From contig NZ_JAGYPI010000001.1 in assembly GCF_018343615.1 (NCBI RefSeq), positions 248,001 through 312,000 on the forward strand: a DNA stretch of 64,000 nt. Direction: 5' to 3'. Shown here piece by piece: positions 16,309 to 25,264 of this stretch. The translations under genes were made by a program, and so were the position numbers. This DNA is from Bacillus sp. FJAT-49736. GTDB taxonomy: Bacteria; Bacillota; Bacilli; Bacillales; Bacillaceae_C. The notes below the pieces were generated by a model. It had not been told where the DNA came from. It saw nothing but the letters and a program-made list of their open reading frames with translations, and ran no database searches. The first letter of the stretch is position 1; every line of letters begins with the position of its first letter.

Positions 16309-16764
16309 GTGGGAAGACAATTAACATTTAAACTTCCAGAGATAGATAGAAAACAAACTCAGGAAAATGTTGAGGCAGCTATTGAGACATATAGAATGTA
16401 TTTACTTACTGTTCCTGAAGAAATTCTACCTAAAGTAACGACATCATTTTCATTAATTCCTCCTACTTATACTAATGCTTTTCATTCATCCACTGAAGAT
16501 GTTGCAATTGCAAGAGTTGATGAAGAACGTGTTCGTATAGAATATATTGAGAACTTCCGTAAGGCTGTTAATAGGTTGAGTAAAAAAGAACGGGAAGCCT
16601 TAATTCTCAGATACTTAGGAGAAGAAGAATTATTTGATTATGAAGTTTACAATCAATTAGGCATGAGTGAATCGTATTATCATAACAAATTCAAACCAAG
16701 GATATTTTACAAATTAGCATTAGCTTTAAGAATTGAAGTTTATAAGAAGAAGGTGGATCAGTAA
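16309..16764 (+). CDS. ArpU-family late transcription regulator
   Basis: 151 residues from the GTG at 16309, preceded by CAGGAGGGG. The C-terminus contains LSKKEREALILRYLGEEE and a sigma-region-4-like helix (YEVYNQLGMSESYYHNKFK), the pattern of ArpU/RinA-type activators that switch on late structural genes in Gram-positive siphoviruses. It sits at the end of the early region before cos and terminase, as expected. Confidence 0.82.
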   Translation: MGRQLTFKLPEIDRKQTQENVEAAIETYRMYLLTVPEEILPKVTTSFSLIPPTYTNAFHSSTEDVAIARVDEERVRIEYIENFRKAVNRLSKKEREALILRYLGEEELFDYEVYNQLGMSESYYHNKFKPRIFYKLALALRIEVYKKKVDQ

Positions 16765-17036
16765 TGGCTTATGCGAAATCAGAGCAAGAAACAGTTTTAG
16801 TCTTTGATTATGATCAGAATGTGTGGAGGGCATACTCAACGATTCCAAAACATATTCGAAAATTATTAAGCATTGCTGATATGGAAATTATAGAAACAGA
16901 AGATGATAGACCTATAGCAATTAAAGGTATATTAACAGACAAGCAAGTTTCAATGAAAAAACCTAGAGTCTACACTGAAAAACAATTAGAGGAATTACAA
17001 CAGAGGGGCAAAATACTAGCAAGTAAAAAGGTATAG
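16764..17036 (+). CDS. hypothetical phage protein (90 aa)
   Basis: A 90-residue protein coupled to the ArpU gene through a TAATG overlap. The middle (STIPKHIRKLLSIADMEII) may form a small alpha/beta fold. The family is not recognised. It may assist the late regulator, but there is no direct evidence. Confidence 0.55.
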   Translation: MAYAKSEQETVLVFDYDQNVWRAYSTIPKHIRKLLSIADMEIIETEDDRPIAIKGILTDKQVSMKKPRVYTEKQLEELQQRGKILASKKV

Positions 17037-17130
17037 TTTTTGTAAGGAAAACAGAAGGAAAATGAAAAGGATTTAGAATGAGCATTTGGTTTTAAACATG
17101 GTAAATTAATATTATAGAAATTTGCGATAA

Positions 17131-17168
17131 GGCGGCACTTCTGGTTGAGAGTGTCGTCTCTTTTTATT
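17131..17168 (+). terminator. terminator at the end of the early region
   Basis: Arms GGCGGCACT / AGTGTCGTC (with G-U pairs) followed by TCTTTTTATT, after the ArpU operon and before the late small genes. Confidence 0.7.
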
Positions 17169-17216
17169 AAAGCAGGATATTATCTCCTTTTGTCGAAATG
17201 AGTAGATGAAAGTGAG

Positions 17217-17423
17217 GTGGTTAGAATTAGTAAATATTCTGCATTATTTGTATCCTCATTAAATAAAGGTACCTCTATTCTTAATGAAGGAATAACAGAC
17301 GAAAATGAACTAACACAAACGTTAGGATTACAGATTGAAGAAAAAGGTAAATTGCATTCGATAGTTCCTAAAATTAAAGAAGGAACCACAGTAGGCTATA
17401 TGTTGATATTTGAAGACGAATAG
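17217..17423 (+). CDS. hypothetical phage protein (68 aa)
   Basis: An ORF of up to 68 residues between two terminators. The sequence RISKYSALFVSSLNKGTSIL is not recognised. The ribosome site AAAGTGAGGTGG overlaps the annotated GTG at 17217, so the true start may lie a few codons downstream. Moderate confidence that it is translated. Confidence 0.5.
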   Translation: MVRISKYSALFVSSLNKGTSILNEGITDENELTQTLGLQIEEKGKLHSIVPKIKEGTTVGYMLIFEDE

Positions 17424-17430
17424 TTGATAT

Positions 17431-17457
17431 AAAGGCATCCATTTGGGTGTCTTTTTA
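17431..17457 (+). terminator. intrinsic terminator
   Basis: GGCATCC / GGGTGTC arms around ATTT, followed by TTTTTATTTT. Confidence 0.75.
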
Positions 17458-17481
17458 TTTTGTATCAAAGGGGATGATGAT

Positions 17482-17682
17482 ATGAAATTAGCTGATCATT
17501 TGGATAAAGATACAAGAAGGAAACTGGAGAAAATGGGGAAGAAAAAGAAACCTCCATCTAATGATAAGCCAGCTAAGAAAAGATGGCACACAGAGAAGTT
17601 AACTGCTGCAGATATCAGATATTTAATGGGTATGAATCGTGACACATATAAAAGAGTGAGGGGAGCTGTAAAAAGAAAATGA
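17482..17682 (+). CDS. small basic phage protein (66 aa)
   Basis: A Lys-rich 66-residue protein with AAGGGGATG before the ATG at 17482. The C-terminus has AADIRYLMGMNRDTYKRVRG, possibly a short HTH. It may bind nucleic acid. The family is not firmly recognised. Its last bases overlap the next small ORF (ATGATT). Confidence 0.55.
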   Translation: MKLADHLDKDTRRKLEKMGKKKKPPSNDKPAKKRWHTEKLTAADIRYLMGMNRDTYKRVRGAVKRK

Positions 17683-17834
17683 TTATAGCCTTTCAAATAA
17701 TATTGTTAATTGTTTTAGTAATCAGCTTTATTGGTGTAATTGGAGAGAAAGAAAAGAATCTAAGAGGACATTTAACTGCAGTATGTATCGCTTCAATTAT
17801 TGCAGAACTAATTTCATTTTTTATATTTAAGTAG
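17679..17834 (+). CDS. small two-helix membrane protein (51 aa)
   Basis: An ORF MIIAFQIILLIVLVISFIGV, a short charged loop GEKEKNLRGH and a second hydrophobic segment. It overlaps the preceding gene by 4 bp (ATGA-type). Similar micro membrane proteins are frequent before the HNH-terminase block of Bacillus siphoviruses. Confidence 0.55.
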   Translation: MIIAFQIILLIVLVISFIGVIGEKEKNLRGHLTAVCIASIIAELISFFIFK

Positions 17835-17851
17835 GAATGGTGGAGAAGGAA

Positions 17852-18022
17852 ATGAAATTTCTAAAATTACCTCAGAGTAGTCCATCTAAGTTCATGCTTG
17901 ATATGAATAGAACTAAAGATGATATCAGAAAAGAAAATTTAACTCTGTTCTGTTTGTGGTTATTCGTCATGGCTATCTGTTCAACTATTGTTTGTATCGT
18001 TAGCTATTTATGGTTGATATAA
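17852..18022 (+). CDS. small membrane protein (56 aa)
   Basis: Started at the ATG at 17852 with GGAG six bases upstream; an in-frame ATG at 17837 has no usable site. It has a charged N-terminal half and one C-terminal transmembrane helix (FCLWLFVMAICSTIVCIVSY). Function unknown. Confidence 0.5.
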   Translation: MKFLKLPQSSPSKFMLDMNRTKDDIRKENLTLFCLWLFVMAICSTIVCIVSYLWLI

Positions 18023-18033
18023 AAAGGAGCGTT

Positions 18034-18291
18034 GTGAAAGAAATGATTTTATATGAAGAAGACATTAATATATTGCAGTTGCGTAAAGAATTGATAGGAA
18101 GAGCTGCTGAAGCTTTTGAGAGAATACTTGATGAAATGATAAGCACATGGAATAACTTAGTAGAGTTCTTTAGGGACATTGATGTTATTGAAGTACCTAA
18201 GGTTAAATGGTCGTATCCATCAGTTATATCTATGAAGAGTCAAGTACTTAATCGTAAACCAATAGTGATTCGTGCGAGGTGTAATTGTTAA
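18034..18291 (+). CDS. hypothetical phage protein (85 aa)
   Basis: Read from the GTG at 18034 (AAAAGGAG four bases upstream); the ATG at 18043 is an alternative. Helical N-terminal region (LQLRKELIGRAAEAFERILD), basic C-terminus. The family is not recognised. The HNH gene begins at the base after its stop. Confidence 0.5.
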   Translation: MKEMILYEEDINILQLRKELIGRAAEAFERILDEMISTWNNLVEFFRDIDVIEVPKVKWSYPSVISMKSQVLNRKPIVIRARCNC

Positions 18292-18630
18292 ATGATTTCT
18301 CCAGAAAGACTTCAATGGCTTAATGGACTCATTGAACAAGATAAGATGATTCCATTTTATAAGTCTAAAGAGTGGAGAGCATTAAGGCAGCAGGCATTAG
18401 AGCGTGATAATTATGAATGCCAGGAGTGTAAGGAGAAAGGTACTGTAACTTCCAGAAATGCAAAGCTAGAAGTTCACCACATAAAAGAAGTTAAGACACA
18501 TCCCAAGTTCGCATTGGAACTATGGAATTTAAAAACAGTATGTACTTCGTGTCACAACAAAGCTCATGATCGATTTGATATGAATAAAACATATAAGAAA
18601 AATAGATTTGCAGATGATGAGAGATGGTGA
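18292..18630 (+). CDS. HNH endonuclease of the packaging module
   Basis: A 112-residue HNH nuclease with paired Cys (CQEC ... CTSCHNKAH), the LEVHHI catalytic His motif and LWNLKTVC. HNH proteins encoded directly before terS/terL assist cos cleavage by terminase in HK97-like phages. A G/C-rich candidate cos follows. Confidence 0.88.
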   Translation: MISPERLQWLNGLIEQDKMIPFYKSKEWRALRQQALERDNYECQECKEKGTVTSRNAKLEVHHIKEVKTHPKFALELWNLKTVCTSCHNKAHDRFDMNKTYKKNRFADDERW

Positions 18631-18636
18631 TATGTG

Positions 18637-18750
18637 ATGACGTCTTCTGTCATTAGATCTGAAATTAGAAAGATAGTTAATGATGTTGTAATAAAAAAGA
18701 AAATAACTTTATCAATTTCTAAGGAAATTCTAAAAAAAAATAAATCATAA
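18637..18750 (+). CDS. possible small basic protein (37 aa)
   Basis: An ORF MTSSVIRSEIRKIVNDVVIK plus a Lys-rich end. The ribosome site (GATGGTGAT) is weak. It lies just after the HNH gene and may be real or chance. Confidence 0.3.
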   Translation: MTSSVIRSEIRKIVNDVVIKKKITLSISKEILKKNKS

Positions 18751-18870
18751 CACCCCCCGGGTAAAAAGTTTCGTCTTATTTCGGAGGGACGGGAAACGGG
18801 GAGGAGGCCCAACTCTCTAAAAATATTAAATAATAAGTCCTTCACATTAGGGGTGATTGGGGGGAGGGGT
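18751..18870. other. candidate cos site region
   Basis: A non-coding stretch between the HNH and small terminase genes that is strikingly G/C-rich for this prophage: CACCCCCCGGGT near 18751, then GGAGGGACGGG and a GGGGAGGAGGCCC run. The position and the poly-C motif match the cos regions of Gram-positive HK97-like phages. Cleavage points cannot be read from sequence. Confidence 0.5.
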
Positions 18871-18873
18871 AAT

Positions 18874-19206
18874 ATGGAAAAAGTAAATTTTGATGAATTA
18901 AGAAAGCAATTATTAGCACGTATTGATACTGAAGATTTACTGGAAGTAAAGAAAGTAAATGATTTAATTCGCTTGCATGAATTGGATGCAGAATGCGATA
19001 AAGTGATTGATCGTGATGGAGTAAGTATTGTCATTGAAAATGGCTCACAAAAATTTATAAAGAGTCATCCTAGCATGAATGAGAAAATGAAAATTAACGC
19101 TCAAAAAATCGCATTGGAAAAATCGATTAAATTTAAATTAAAAGCAACTCCTGCCCCTGCAACCACATCTGTGGAAGGCAAACTAAAGCGTGGTAGTTTA
19201 CTTTGA
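18874..19206 (+). CDS. terS: terminase small subunit (P27-like)
   Basis: 110 residues from the ATG at 18874, with GGGGAGGGG just upstream. The helical pattern (VNDLIRLHELDAECDKVIDR, then FIKSHPSMNE) fits P27-type small terminases that recognise cos/pac DNA. Its stop overlaps the TTG start of the large subunit. Confidence 0.78.
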   Translation: MEKVNFDELRKQLLARIDTEDLLEVKKVNDLIRLHELDAECDKVIDRDGVSIVIENGSQKFIKSHPSMNEKMKINAQKIALEKSIKFKLKATPAPATTSVEGKLKRGSLL

Positions 19207-20915
19207 TTAGTTATCCGTACATCGAAGAATATATTCGCCAGTGGCAAGATGGCAATATCATTTTAAATAAAAGGCGTATCAAGCTGCTGAAATTAATTGA
19301 GCGTGACATATTAACAGCCGATGATATGTATTTTGATAGTGAGCAAATTGAAAATTATATAGCTTTTACAGAGAAATATTATTTTCCGTTGACGCTTACT
19401 CAAAAGTTCAAAACATGTTTTATCTTTTTATTTTACAAAGATGGTTCATTGGTATTTGATGAACATGTAGATTATGAAGGCCGTGGCGGTGGGAAGACTG
19501 GCCGTATTTCTACACTGGCAAATTATTTTATTAGTGATCTGCACGGAATAGATGATTACAACGTATCGGTTGTAGCGAATAGCGAGAAGCAAGCGAAAAT
19601 GTCGTTCACTGAAGTGTTTAACAAAATCGATAAAGACGACAGATTGAAAGGACATTTTCATCATAAAAAAGCTTTAATCGAATCTCGCGTCACGAAATCA
19701 GTGTTCCAATATCATACATCTAATGCAAATACAAAAGATGGTTTGCGAGACGGTTGTGTTATTTTCGAAGAAATCCATCAGTACGAAAATTCCTCCACAG
19801 TTGATGTATTTACATCCGGGCTTGGCAAAGTTCCAAATCCAAGAATCTTTTATGTTGGTTCGGATGGTTATGTGCGCGAAGGATTTTTAGACAAGCTATT
19901 AGAACGCGCTGATAATATTTTAGATGGCCAAGTGAGTATTCGTGAGGATGGTCTATTTCCGTTTTTGTGTTGCTTAGATAAAGAGGAAGAAATGCATAAT
20001 CCGGATATGTGGCAGAAAGCAAATTCACAATTCCATCCGCCACTAACTGGGTATGCGAAGACACTATTAAAAACTGTAATGAAACAGTATAACAAATTAG
20101 AGCATAATCCAGACGGTTATGAAGAATTTGTTACAAAACGTATGAATCTACCAAAAGTGGATTTAGAAAAAAGCGTAACGTCATGGGAAAAAATCAAGGC
20201 AACCAATCAAGATTATGATTTAGATGAATTAAAAAAACGTGAATGTATTGGCTGTTTAGACTATGCGGCCGTTCGTGACTTTGTAGCAATGGGATTATTA
20301 TTTTTGAAAAATGATAACTTTTATATACCAAAGGAACTCACGCATTCCTATATTTGTAAGCCTTTCGCAGATAAGCACTACGCGTATAGCAAGAAAAAAG
20401 CTGATAACAACAATAAGAAGGACCATCGTAAATTCGCACCTATTCGCGAATGGGAAAATGATGGTCTATTGACTGTCCTAGACATTGAAACGATGGATCC
20501 ACATCTTGTTGTTAAATGGTTTGTCAGTAGACGTGAGGAAGGCTGGAACATAAAAAAAATAATCGGTGATAACTTTAAAATGGATATCTTAAAACCGTTA
20601 TTTGAAGCGGCGGGATTTGAAGTTGAAGTGATTCGAAATCCAGATGCTGCAAGCGGTTTGTTAGCTCCACGAATAGAAATTGCTTTTGAAAATGAACAAA
20701 TTATATTCGGTGACAATCCATTAATGCGTTGGTATACGAATAACGTCCTGGTTAAACGATTGCCTAATGGCAATAAGGTTTATAAAAAGAAAGAAGAAGT
20801 AAAAAGAAAGACTGATGGTTTTATGATGTTTTTATATGGAGTATGGGCATCTAGAGATTTAGATGATTATGATGTTACAGATACACTAGATGCATTAGAT
20901 ACATTGAACTTTTAG
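19203..20915 (+). CDS. terL: terminase large subunit
   Basis: A 570-residue packaging motor. The N-terminal ATPase has a Walker A-like EGRGGGKTG (residues 92-100) and Walker B-like DGCVIFEEIH (~183-192). The C-terminal RNase H-like nuclease domain begins around CLDYAAVRDF (~351). Length and layout match phage Terminase_1 proteins. It acts with TerS and the HNH protein to cut and package DNA into proheads through the portal encoded next. Confidence 0.92.
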   Translation: MISYPYIEEYIRQWQDGNIILNKRRIKLLKLIERDILTADDMYFDSEQIENYIAFTEKYYFPLTLTQKFKTCFIFLFYKDGSLVFDEHVDYEGRGGGKTGRISTLANYFISDLHGIDDYNVSVVANSEKQAKMSFTEVFNKIDKDDRLKGHFHHKKALIESRVTKSVFQYHTSNANTKDGLRDGCVIFEEIHQYENSSTVDVFTSGLGKVPNPRIFYVGSDGYVREGFLDKLLERADNILDGQVSIREDGLFPFLCCLDKEEEMHNPDMWQKANSQFHPPLTGYAKTLLKTVMKQYNKLEHNPDGYEEFVTKRMNLPKVDLEKSVTSWEKIKATNQDYDLDELKKRECIGCLDYAAVRDFVAMGLLFLKNDNFYIPKELTHSYICKPFADKHYAYSKKKADNNNKKDHRKFAPIREWENDGLLTVLDIETMDPHLVVKWFVSRREEGWNIKKIIGDNFKMDILKPLFEAAGFEVEVIRNPDAASGLLAPRIEIAFENEQIIFGDNPLMRWYTNNVLVKRLPNGNKVYKKKEEVKRKTDGFMMFLYGVWASRDLDDYDVTDTLDALDTLNF

Positions 20916-20934
20916 GGAGGGGGTGAATATGTAA

Positions 20935-22074
20935 ATGGGATGGTTTAATGATGTACTAAAAAGAAATAGCGAACTGGAATGGTTGTTTGATTTAGATCTT
21001 ATCAATGAGACAACACAACGAGTGTATTTAAAAAAAATGGCTCTGGAAACGTGTATTAACTTTATAGGTCGGACAATTAGCCAATCAGATTTTCGCTTTA
21101 TGGAAAATGGCAAACGTCAAATAAATGATTGGCATTATCTTTTTAACGTACGTCCTAACACAGATCAATCGGCAGCAGATTTTTGGCAGAAGTTTATTTA
21201 TGAATTGATTTATGAAAATGAAGTATTAGTGATTTTAACTGATACGAACGATTTATTAATTGCTGATAGCTTTACCAGAGATGAATATGCCGTTTATCCT
21301 GATGTTTTTCGTGATGTGACGGTCAAAGATTATACCTTTCAACGTTCTTTCAAAATGGATGAGGTTCTTTATCTAACTTTTAATAATGAAAAATTAAGTA
21401 AGTTTATGGATGGTATGTTTGATGACTTTGCTAATTTGTTTAGCAGAATGATAGAAGTTAGTTTAAGAAAAAATCAAATTCGCGGAACTGTTGGCATTGA
21501 TTCAACTCAATCTCTGACAAAGGAAAATCAATCAAAGTTACAGCAATTTATCGATAAACTATTTACTTCTTTCAAAAATAATTCTGTCGCTTTAGTACCA
21601 AAATTAAGAGGTTTCGAATATGAGGAAGTAGCAAGCGGTGAGAATAATTGGCAGTCCATAGATGAACTTACGAAATTAAAGAAATCTCTCATTGATGATG
21701 TGGCAAATATACTAGGAATTCCTAATGCTTTAATCCACGGGGAATTAGCAGATTATGAAACAAGCATTAAAGCTTACGTAAAGTTTTGTATTGGCCCTTT
21801 AGTAAAAAAAATTAGTGATGAGTTAAATGCAAAATTAATCGATAAAAAGAGTTATTTAAATGGTGAAAGAATTGAGGTTCGTGGAGTTGCGGAGTTAAAT
21901 CCATTAGAAGTAGCTGATGCTGTCGATAAACTTATTGCAAGTATGGCTTATTCTCCGAACGAAATTCGTGTAAAACTTGGGGACGAGCCATCACCGGATC
22001 CACGACTAGACGAGCATTACTTTACTAAAAACTATCAACCTGTAGATTCTGTTGAAGGAGGTGAGAATGGATGA
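20935..22074 (+). CDS. HK97-family portal protein
   Basis: A 379-residue portal forming the dodecameric DNA gate. It starts MGWFNDVLKR and carries INETTQRVYLKKMALETC and NILGIPNALI portal motifs. The start codon is preceded by GGGAGGGGGTGAATATGTAA, i.e. a start-stop ATGTAA lies between the ribosome site and the real ATG. The last 4 bases overlap the protease gene. Confidence 0.9.
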   Translation: MGWFNDVLKRNSELEWLFDLDLINETTQRVYLKKMALETCINFIGRTISQSDFRFMENGKRQINDWHYLFNVRPNTDQSAADFWQKFIYELIYENEVLVILTDTNDLLIADSFTRDEYAVYPDVFRDVTVKDYTFQRSFKMDEVLYLTFNNEKLSKFMDGMFDDFANLFSRMIEVSLRKNQIRGTVGIDSTQSLTKENQSKLQQFIDKLFTSFKNNSVALVPKLRGFEYEEVASGENNWQSIDELTKLKKSLIDDVANILGIPNALIHGELADYETSIKAYVKFCIGPLVKKISDELNAKLIDKKSYLNGERIEVRGVAELNPLEVADAVDKLIASMAYSPNEIRVKLGDEPSPDPRLDEHYFTKNYQPVDSVEGGENG

Positions 22075-22841
22075 AGAAAATCGACATTAAAGGTGTAATT
22101 GTTTTTGATGAATACAAGGAAATTTATGATTGGTTTGGTATTGAAAATACCAGCGTCAGTGATGTTGTAAACTCATTACCAGAAGATAACTCCCCTATTG
22201 AAATTATTATTAATTCTCCTGGAGGAATGGTTGATGCAGGTAGTGAGATTTATTCACGACTAAAAGATTACGCTGGGGAATCAACATCAAAGATATTTGC
22301 ATTGGCTGCAAGTGCAGCATCTATTATTGCTATGGGTACTGATCAAACCCTGATAGCACCTACTGCTCAAATAATGATTCATAATGTATCTGGCTCATCA
22401 AATGGAGATTATCGGGAACTGATTAAAGAAGCAAGTATATTAGAAAACTACAATAAGGCTATAGCAAATGCCTATATGTTAAAAACCGGAAAATCCCAGG
22501 ATGAAGTTCTTGCATTGATGAATAAAGAAAGCTGGTTTACTGCTCAAGAAGCGGTTGAACATGGTTTTGTTGACGGAATTTTGTTCGATATTCAGTTGCC
22601 GAAAACAGCTAGTTTAGGAGCAACATTGCTGCCACAAGCAGTAGTTGATAAAACCCGCCAAATGTTGAAGCAACAAACTAAAAATGATTTTTCATTGTCA
22701 AAGCAACAATTGGATTTAATTGTGGAGACTGTTACAAACAATCTAAAGCATAATATAAACCTAAAACAAAATATCAACATGTCAAATGAACCTACACCGC
22801 CTGCTCCTATGCATTCGAAACGTAAAGGGTTCATTTTTTAA
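22071..22841 (+). CDS. ClpP-like prohead maturation protease
   Basis: 256 residues with the ClpP/S14 fold: INSPGG oxyanion region (47-52), nucleophile Ser81 in ALAASAAS, and His104 in MIHNV. It is predicted to remove scaffold or delta-domain sequences from the capsid protein. Between portal and capsid, as usual. The C-terminal ~60 residues are Gln/Asn-rich and may act as scaffold. Confidence 0.9.
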   Translation: MKKIDIKGVIVFDEYKEIYDWFGIENTSVSDVVNSLPEDNSPIEIIINSPGGMVDAGSEIYSRLKDYAGESTSKIFALAASAASIIAMGTDQTLIAPTAQIMIHNVSGSSNGDYRELIKEASILENYNKAIANAYMLKTGKSQDEVLALMNKESWFTAQEAVEHGFVDGILFDIQLPKTASLGATLLPQAVVDKTRQMLKQQTKNDFSLSKQQLDLIVETVTNNLKHNINLKQNINMSNEPTPPAPMHSKRKGFIF

Positions 22842-22868
22842 TTCTTAAAATATTGGAGGAATGAGAGA

Positions 22869-24023
22869 ATGGTTTTAAAATTAAACAATCACACGGAAAC
22901 TTACGAAATTGCGAAGAAAAATTATGCAGAAGTAGTGAAAAATGAAAATTCCACACCTGAGCAATTGGAAACGGCTTGGAATGAAATGCAGGATGCGTTG
23001 GTAAACTCTTTAACTACTCAAATTACTGAACAAGTAGCAAATAGAAACACTGACCAGTCTGTATTGGCTGCGCGTGGAGCAAACGTATTAACTTCAGAAG
23101 AAAGAAAATTCTTTAACGAAGTGGCACGTTCAGGTGGTTTTGAATCAGAAACAGTTCTACCATATACTACTGTCGATAGAATTTTTGAAGATTTAACAAC
23201 AGATCACCCACTATTATCAATTATCAACTTTACAAACTTGGGTACTGTTAAGGCTGAAATTATTACGTCTGAAAAATCTGGTGCGTTTGCTTGGGGTCCT
23301 GTATTTAGTGAAATTCGCAGTCAATTAGACGCGGCATTCAATAAAGAAACTTTTGACCAATCTAAGCTTACTGCATTCGTAGTACTAGCAAAAGACCTTG
23401 ATAAATTCGGACCTGAATGGGTAGAAGCTTATGTACGTACACAAATTACAGAAACATATGCTGTTGCTTTAGAACAAGGAATTATTCTTGGTGCCGGCCC
23501 AACAAAGTACGAGCCAATTGGATTAATTCGTGATCTTAAAAAAGCAGTGGATCCAAAAGATGGTCATGCAAAAAAGGATATTACAGGAGATTTAACATTT
23601 GCTGATCCTAAAACGTCAATCCAAGAAATCGGTGGTGTTTGCAAGAAATTATCTAAAACAGAAAAAGGCAAAACTATAAATGTTGGAGGGAAAGTGTACT
23701 TCCTATTAAATCCAATGGATGCATGGGATGTAAAAATTAATTTCACCATTCAAAATTCGCTAGGTGCCTATATCACTTCTTTACCATTCAACGTACAAAT
23801 TGTTGAATCTGAATTCGCGACAGAAGGTGAGTTGGTCGCATTTGTTCGTGATCGTTACGACGCTTATTCAGCTGGCGGTGTATCTGTTAATAAATTTGAC
23901 CAAACTCTAGCTATTGAAGATGCGAATCTTTACACAGCGAAAGGTTTTGCTTTTGGTAAAGCTAAAGATAACAATGCCGTATCCATTTATAAATTATCTA
24001 AAACAGATACTCCAGCTGTTTAA
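22869..24023 (+). CDS. HK97-fold major capsid protein
   Basis: 384 residues. The N-terminal ~75 residues look helical and are a likely delta/scaffold domain removed by the upstream protease; the HK97 core starts near LAARGANVLTSEERKFFNEV. TFDQSKLTAFVVLAKDLDKF and the AFVRDRYDAYSAGG segment are typical. GGAGGAATGAGAG is a strong ribosome site, as expected for a highly expressed gene. Confidence 0.92.
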   Translation: MVLKLNNHTETYEIAKKNYAEVVKNENSTPEQLETAWNEMQDALVNSLTTQITEQVANRNTDQSVLAARGANVLTSEERKFFNEVARSGGFESETVLPYTTVDRIFEDLTTDHPLLSIINFTNLGTVKAEIITSEKSGAFAWGPVFSEIRSQLDAAFNKETFDQSKLTAFVVLAKDLDKFGPEWVEAYVRTQITETYAVALEQGIILGAGPTKYEPIGLIRDLKKAVDPKDGHAKKDITGDLTFADPKTSIQEIGGVCKKLSKTEKGKTINVGGKVYFLLNPMDAWDVKINFTIQNSLGAYITSLPFNVQIVESEFATEGELVAFVRDRYDAYSAGGVSVNKFDQTLAIEDANLYTAKGFAFGKAKDNNAVSIYKLSKTDTPAV

Positions 24024-24042
24024 ATAGGACGGTGAAATAATA

Positions 24043-24231
24043 ATGGAATATAAAGTTGTGAATGATTTTATTGATACAAATGACAATAACACACGCTATA
24101 AAGTTGGTGATGTTTATCCTAAAGGGAGCTACAAACCAACCAAAAAACGCATTGAAGAATTATCTAAAGAACACCCAAAATATAAATGTAATTTTATCGA
24201 AAAAGTTGAAAAAGTACCGCCTTCAGAATAA
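24043..24231 (+). CDS. YqbF-like small head-module protein
   Basis: 62 residues with YKVVNDFIDTNDNNTRYKVG, a short beta-rich domain seen after capsid genes in many Bacillus phages. It may decorate or stabilise the head. Function unproven. Confidence 0.6.
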   Translation: MEYKVVNDFIDTNDNNTRYKVGDVYPKGSYKPTKKRIEELSKEHPKYKCNFIEKVEKVPPSE

Positions 24232-24245
24232 TGGAGGTGGTTCTT

Positions 24246-24518
24246 TTGTTAGAGAAACTTAAAAATTATCTTAGGGTAACTTGGGATGATGAAAACGAAG
24301 ATTTAGATCAAATCCTCAAAAGAGGAAAGGATTACTTAAATGAAATAGCTGGGGTTGAATTGGATTTCGAAAAGGATTCTCTAGCTATTCAACTTTTACT
24401 TGATTTCGGTAGATATGTTTATAACAACTCTTTTGAATTGTTCGAAGCCAATTTTGAAAGTCAGCTTTTAAGACTATCTTTACGTGAAGGGTTGAAAGAG
24501 CATGCCGAAAATGAGTGA
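24246..24518 (+). CDS. head-tail connector (gp6-like)
   Basis: 90 residues from the TTG at 24246, with GGAGGTGG 7-8 bases upstream; the in-frame ATG at 24231 overlaps the ribosome site and is unlikely. The helical body (LEKLKNYLRVTWDDENEDLD) matches HK97 gp6/SPP1 gp15-type adaptors that sit on the portal. Confidence 0.82.
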   Translation: MLEKLKNYLRVTWDDENEDLDQILKRGKDYLNEIAGVELDFEKDSLAIQLLLDFGRYVYNNSFELFEANFESQLLRLSLREGLKEHAENE

Positions 24519-24864
24519 ATATCAACGTGAAACATTTAATGACGGTGTCCTTCGGTATGGCCATAAAACTACCCAAAGGTCTGAAACTCGAAAACGAATA
24601 GGTGAGAAGTTCCAAGAAGAAGGCAAGCTCTTTTATCGTGAAATGTCCTATCGTGAAAGTGACTATTCACTAGCAGATGCGCTTGGATCTAAGTTGGATT
24701 TAAAAGTAAAAACTCTGTTTCCACCATCTTTTCGAAAAATCGATAAGAACAAGTTAATTGTGCTTATTGATGATGTAGAATATGAATCCATAAATGTGGA
24801 CCATGATTCTTCTAAGATGTATCTATTTTTTTATCTGCAAAAGGTAGGTGGTCGCAATGAATGA
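24502..24864 (+). CDS. head closure / head-tail adaptor protein
   Basis: A 120-residue protein overlapping the connector gene. Its Y..RMSYRESDYSLA-like region and FRKIDKNKLIVLIDDVEYE fit SPP1 gp16-type stopper proteins. The start could be ATG 24502 or 24511. Confidence 0.75.
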   Translation: MPKMSEYQRETFNDGVLRYGHKTTQRSETRKRIGEKFQEEGKLFYREMSYRESDYSLADALGSKLDLKVKTLFPPSFRKIDKNKLIVLIDDVEYESINVDHDSSKMYLFFYLQKVGGRNE

Positions 24865-25264
24865 GCAACAAAAGGAGTTCATGAAAAAACAAAAGAAAAT
24901 GATTGTTGATAGCTTGAAGAAGTATTTCCCTACCATTCCACTTTTTGAAGATGAGATGGCCGAGGATGAAGAAAAGGAATTTATTAAAAACAAAAAATAC
25001 CTTGCATTTGTCTTATCCATGGGTGATTTTACACCTTCTAATCTTGGTAATCTTACACAATCGTTTTCTATCGACTACTACTCAGAAGATCGTGACGATG
25101 TAGACGAAACTCTAATCGATATAATCAGTTTAGTTGAAAAGATACCTACAGTAAGTTTTGTTCGAACAACAAAAATGCGGGCCCGCGCTGCTAATACTGA
25201 TCGTTTTGTAGACGTGGTTACTCTCGATTTTAGGAGATTCGTAAAGTATGAGTGTCGAGTATGA
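24857..25264 (+). CDS. head-tail junction / tail completion protein
   Basis: 135 residues from the ATG at 24857 (AGGTGG upstream). The N-terminus is strongly charged, then LAFVLSMGDFTPSNLGNLTQ. In position and size it matches small phage proteins between the stopper and the gp10-like protein. The 3' end overlaps the next gene by 17 bp. Confidence 0.62.
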   Translation: MNEQQKEFMKKQKKMIVDSLKKYFPTIPLFEDEMAEDEEKEFIKNKKYLAFVLSMGDFTPSNLGNLTQSFSIDYYSEDRDDVDETLIDIISLVEKIPTVSFVRTTKMRARAANTDRFVDVVTLDFRRFVKYECRV

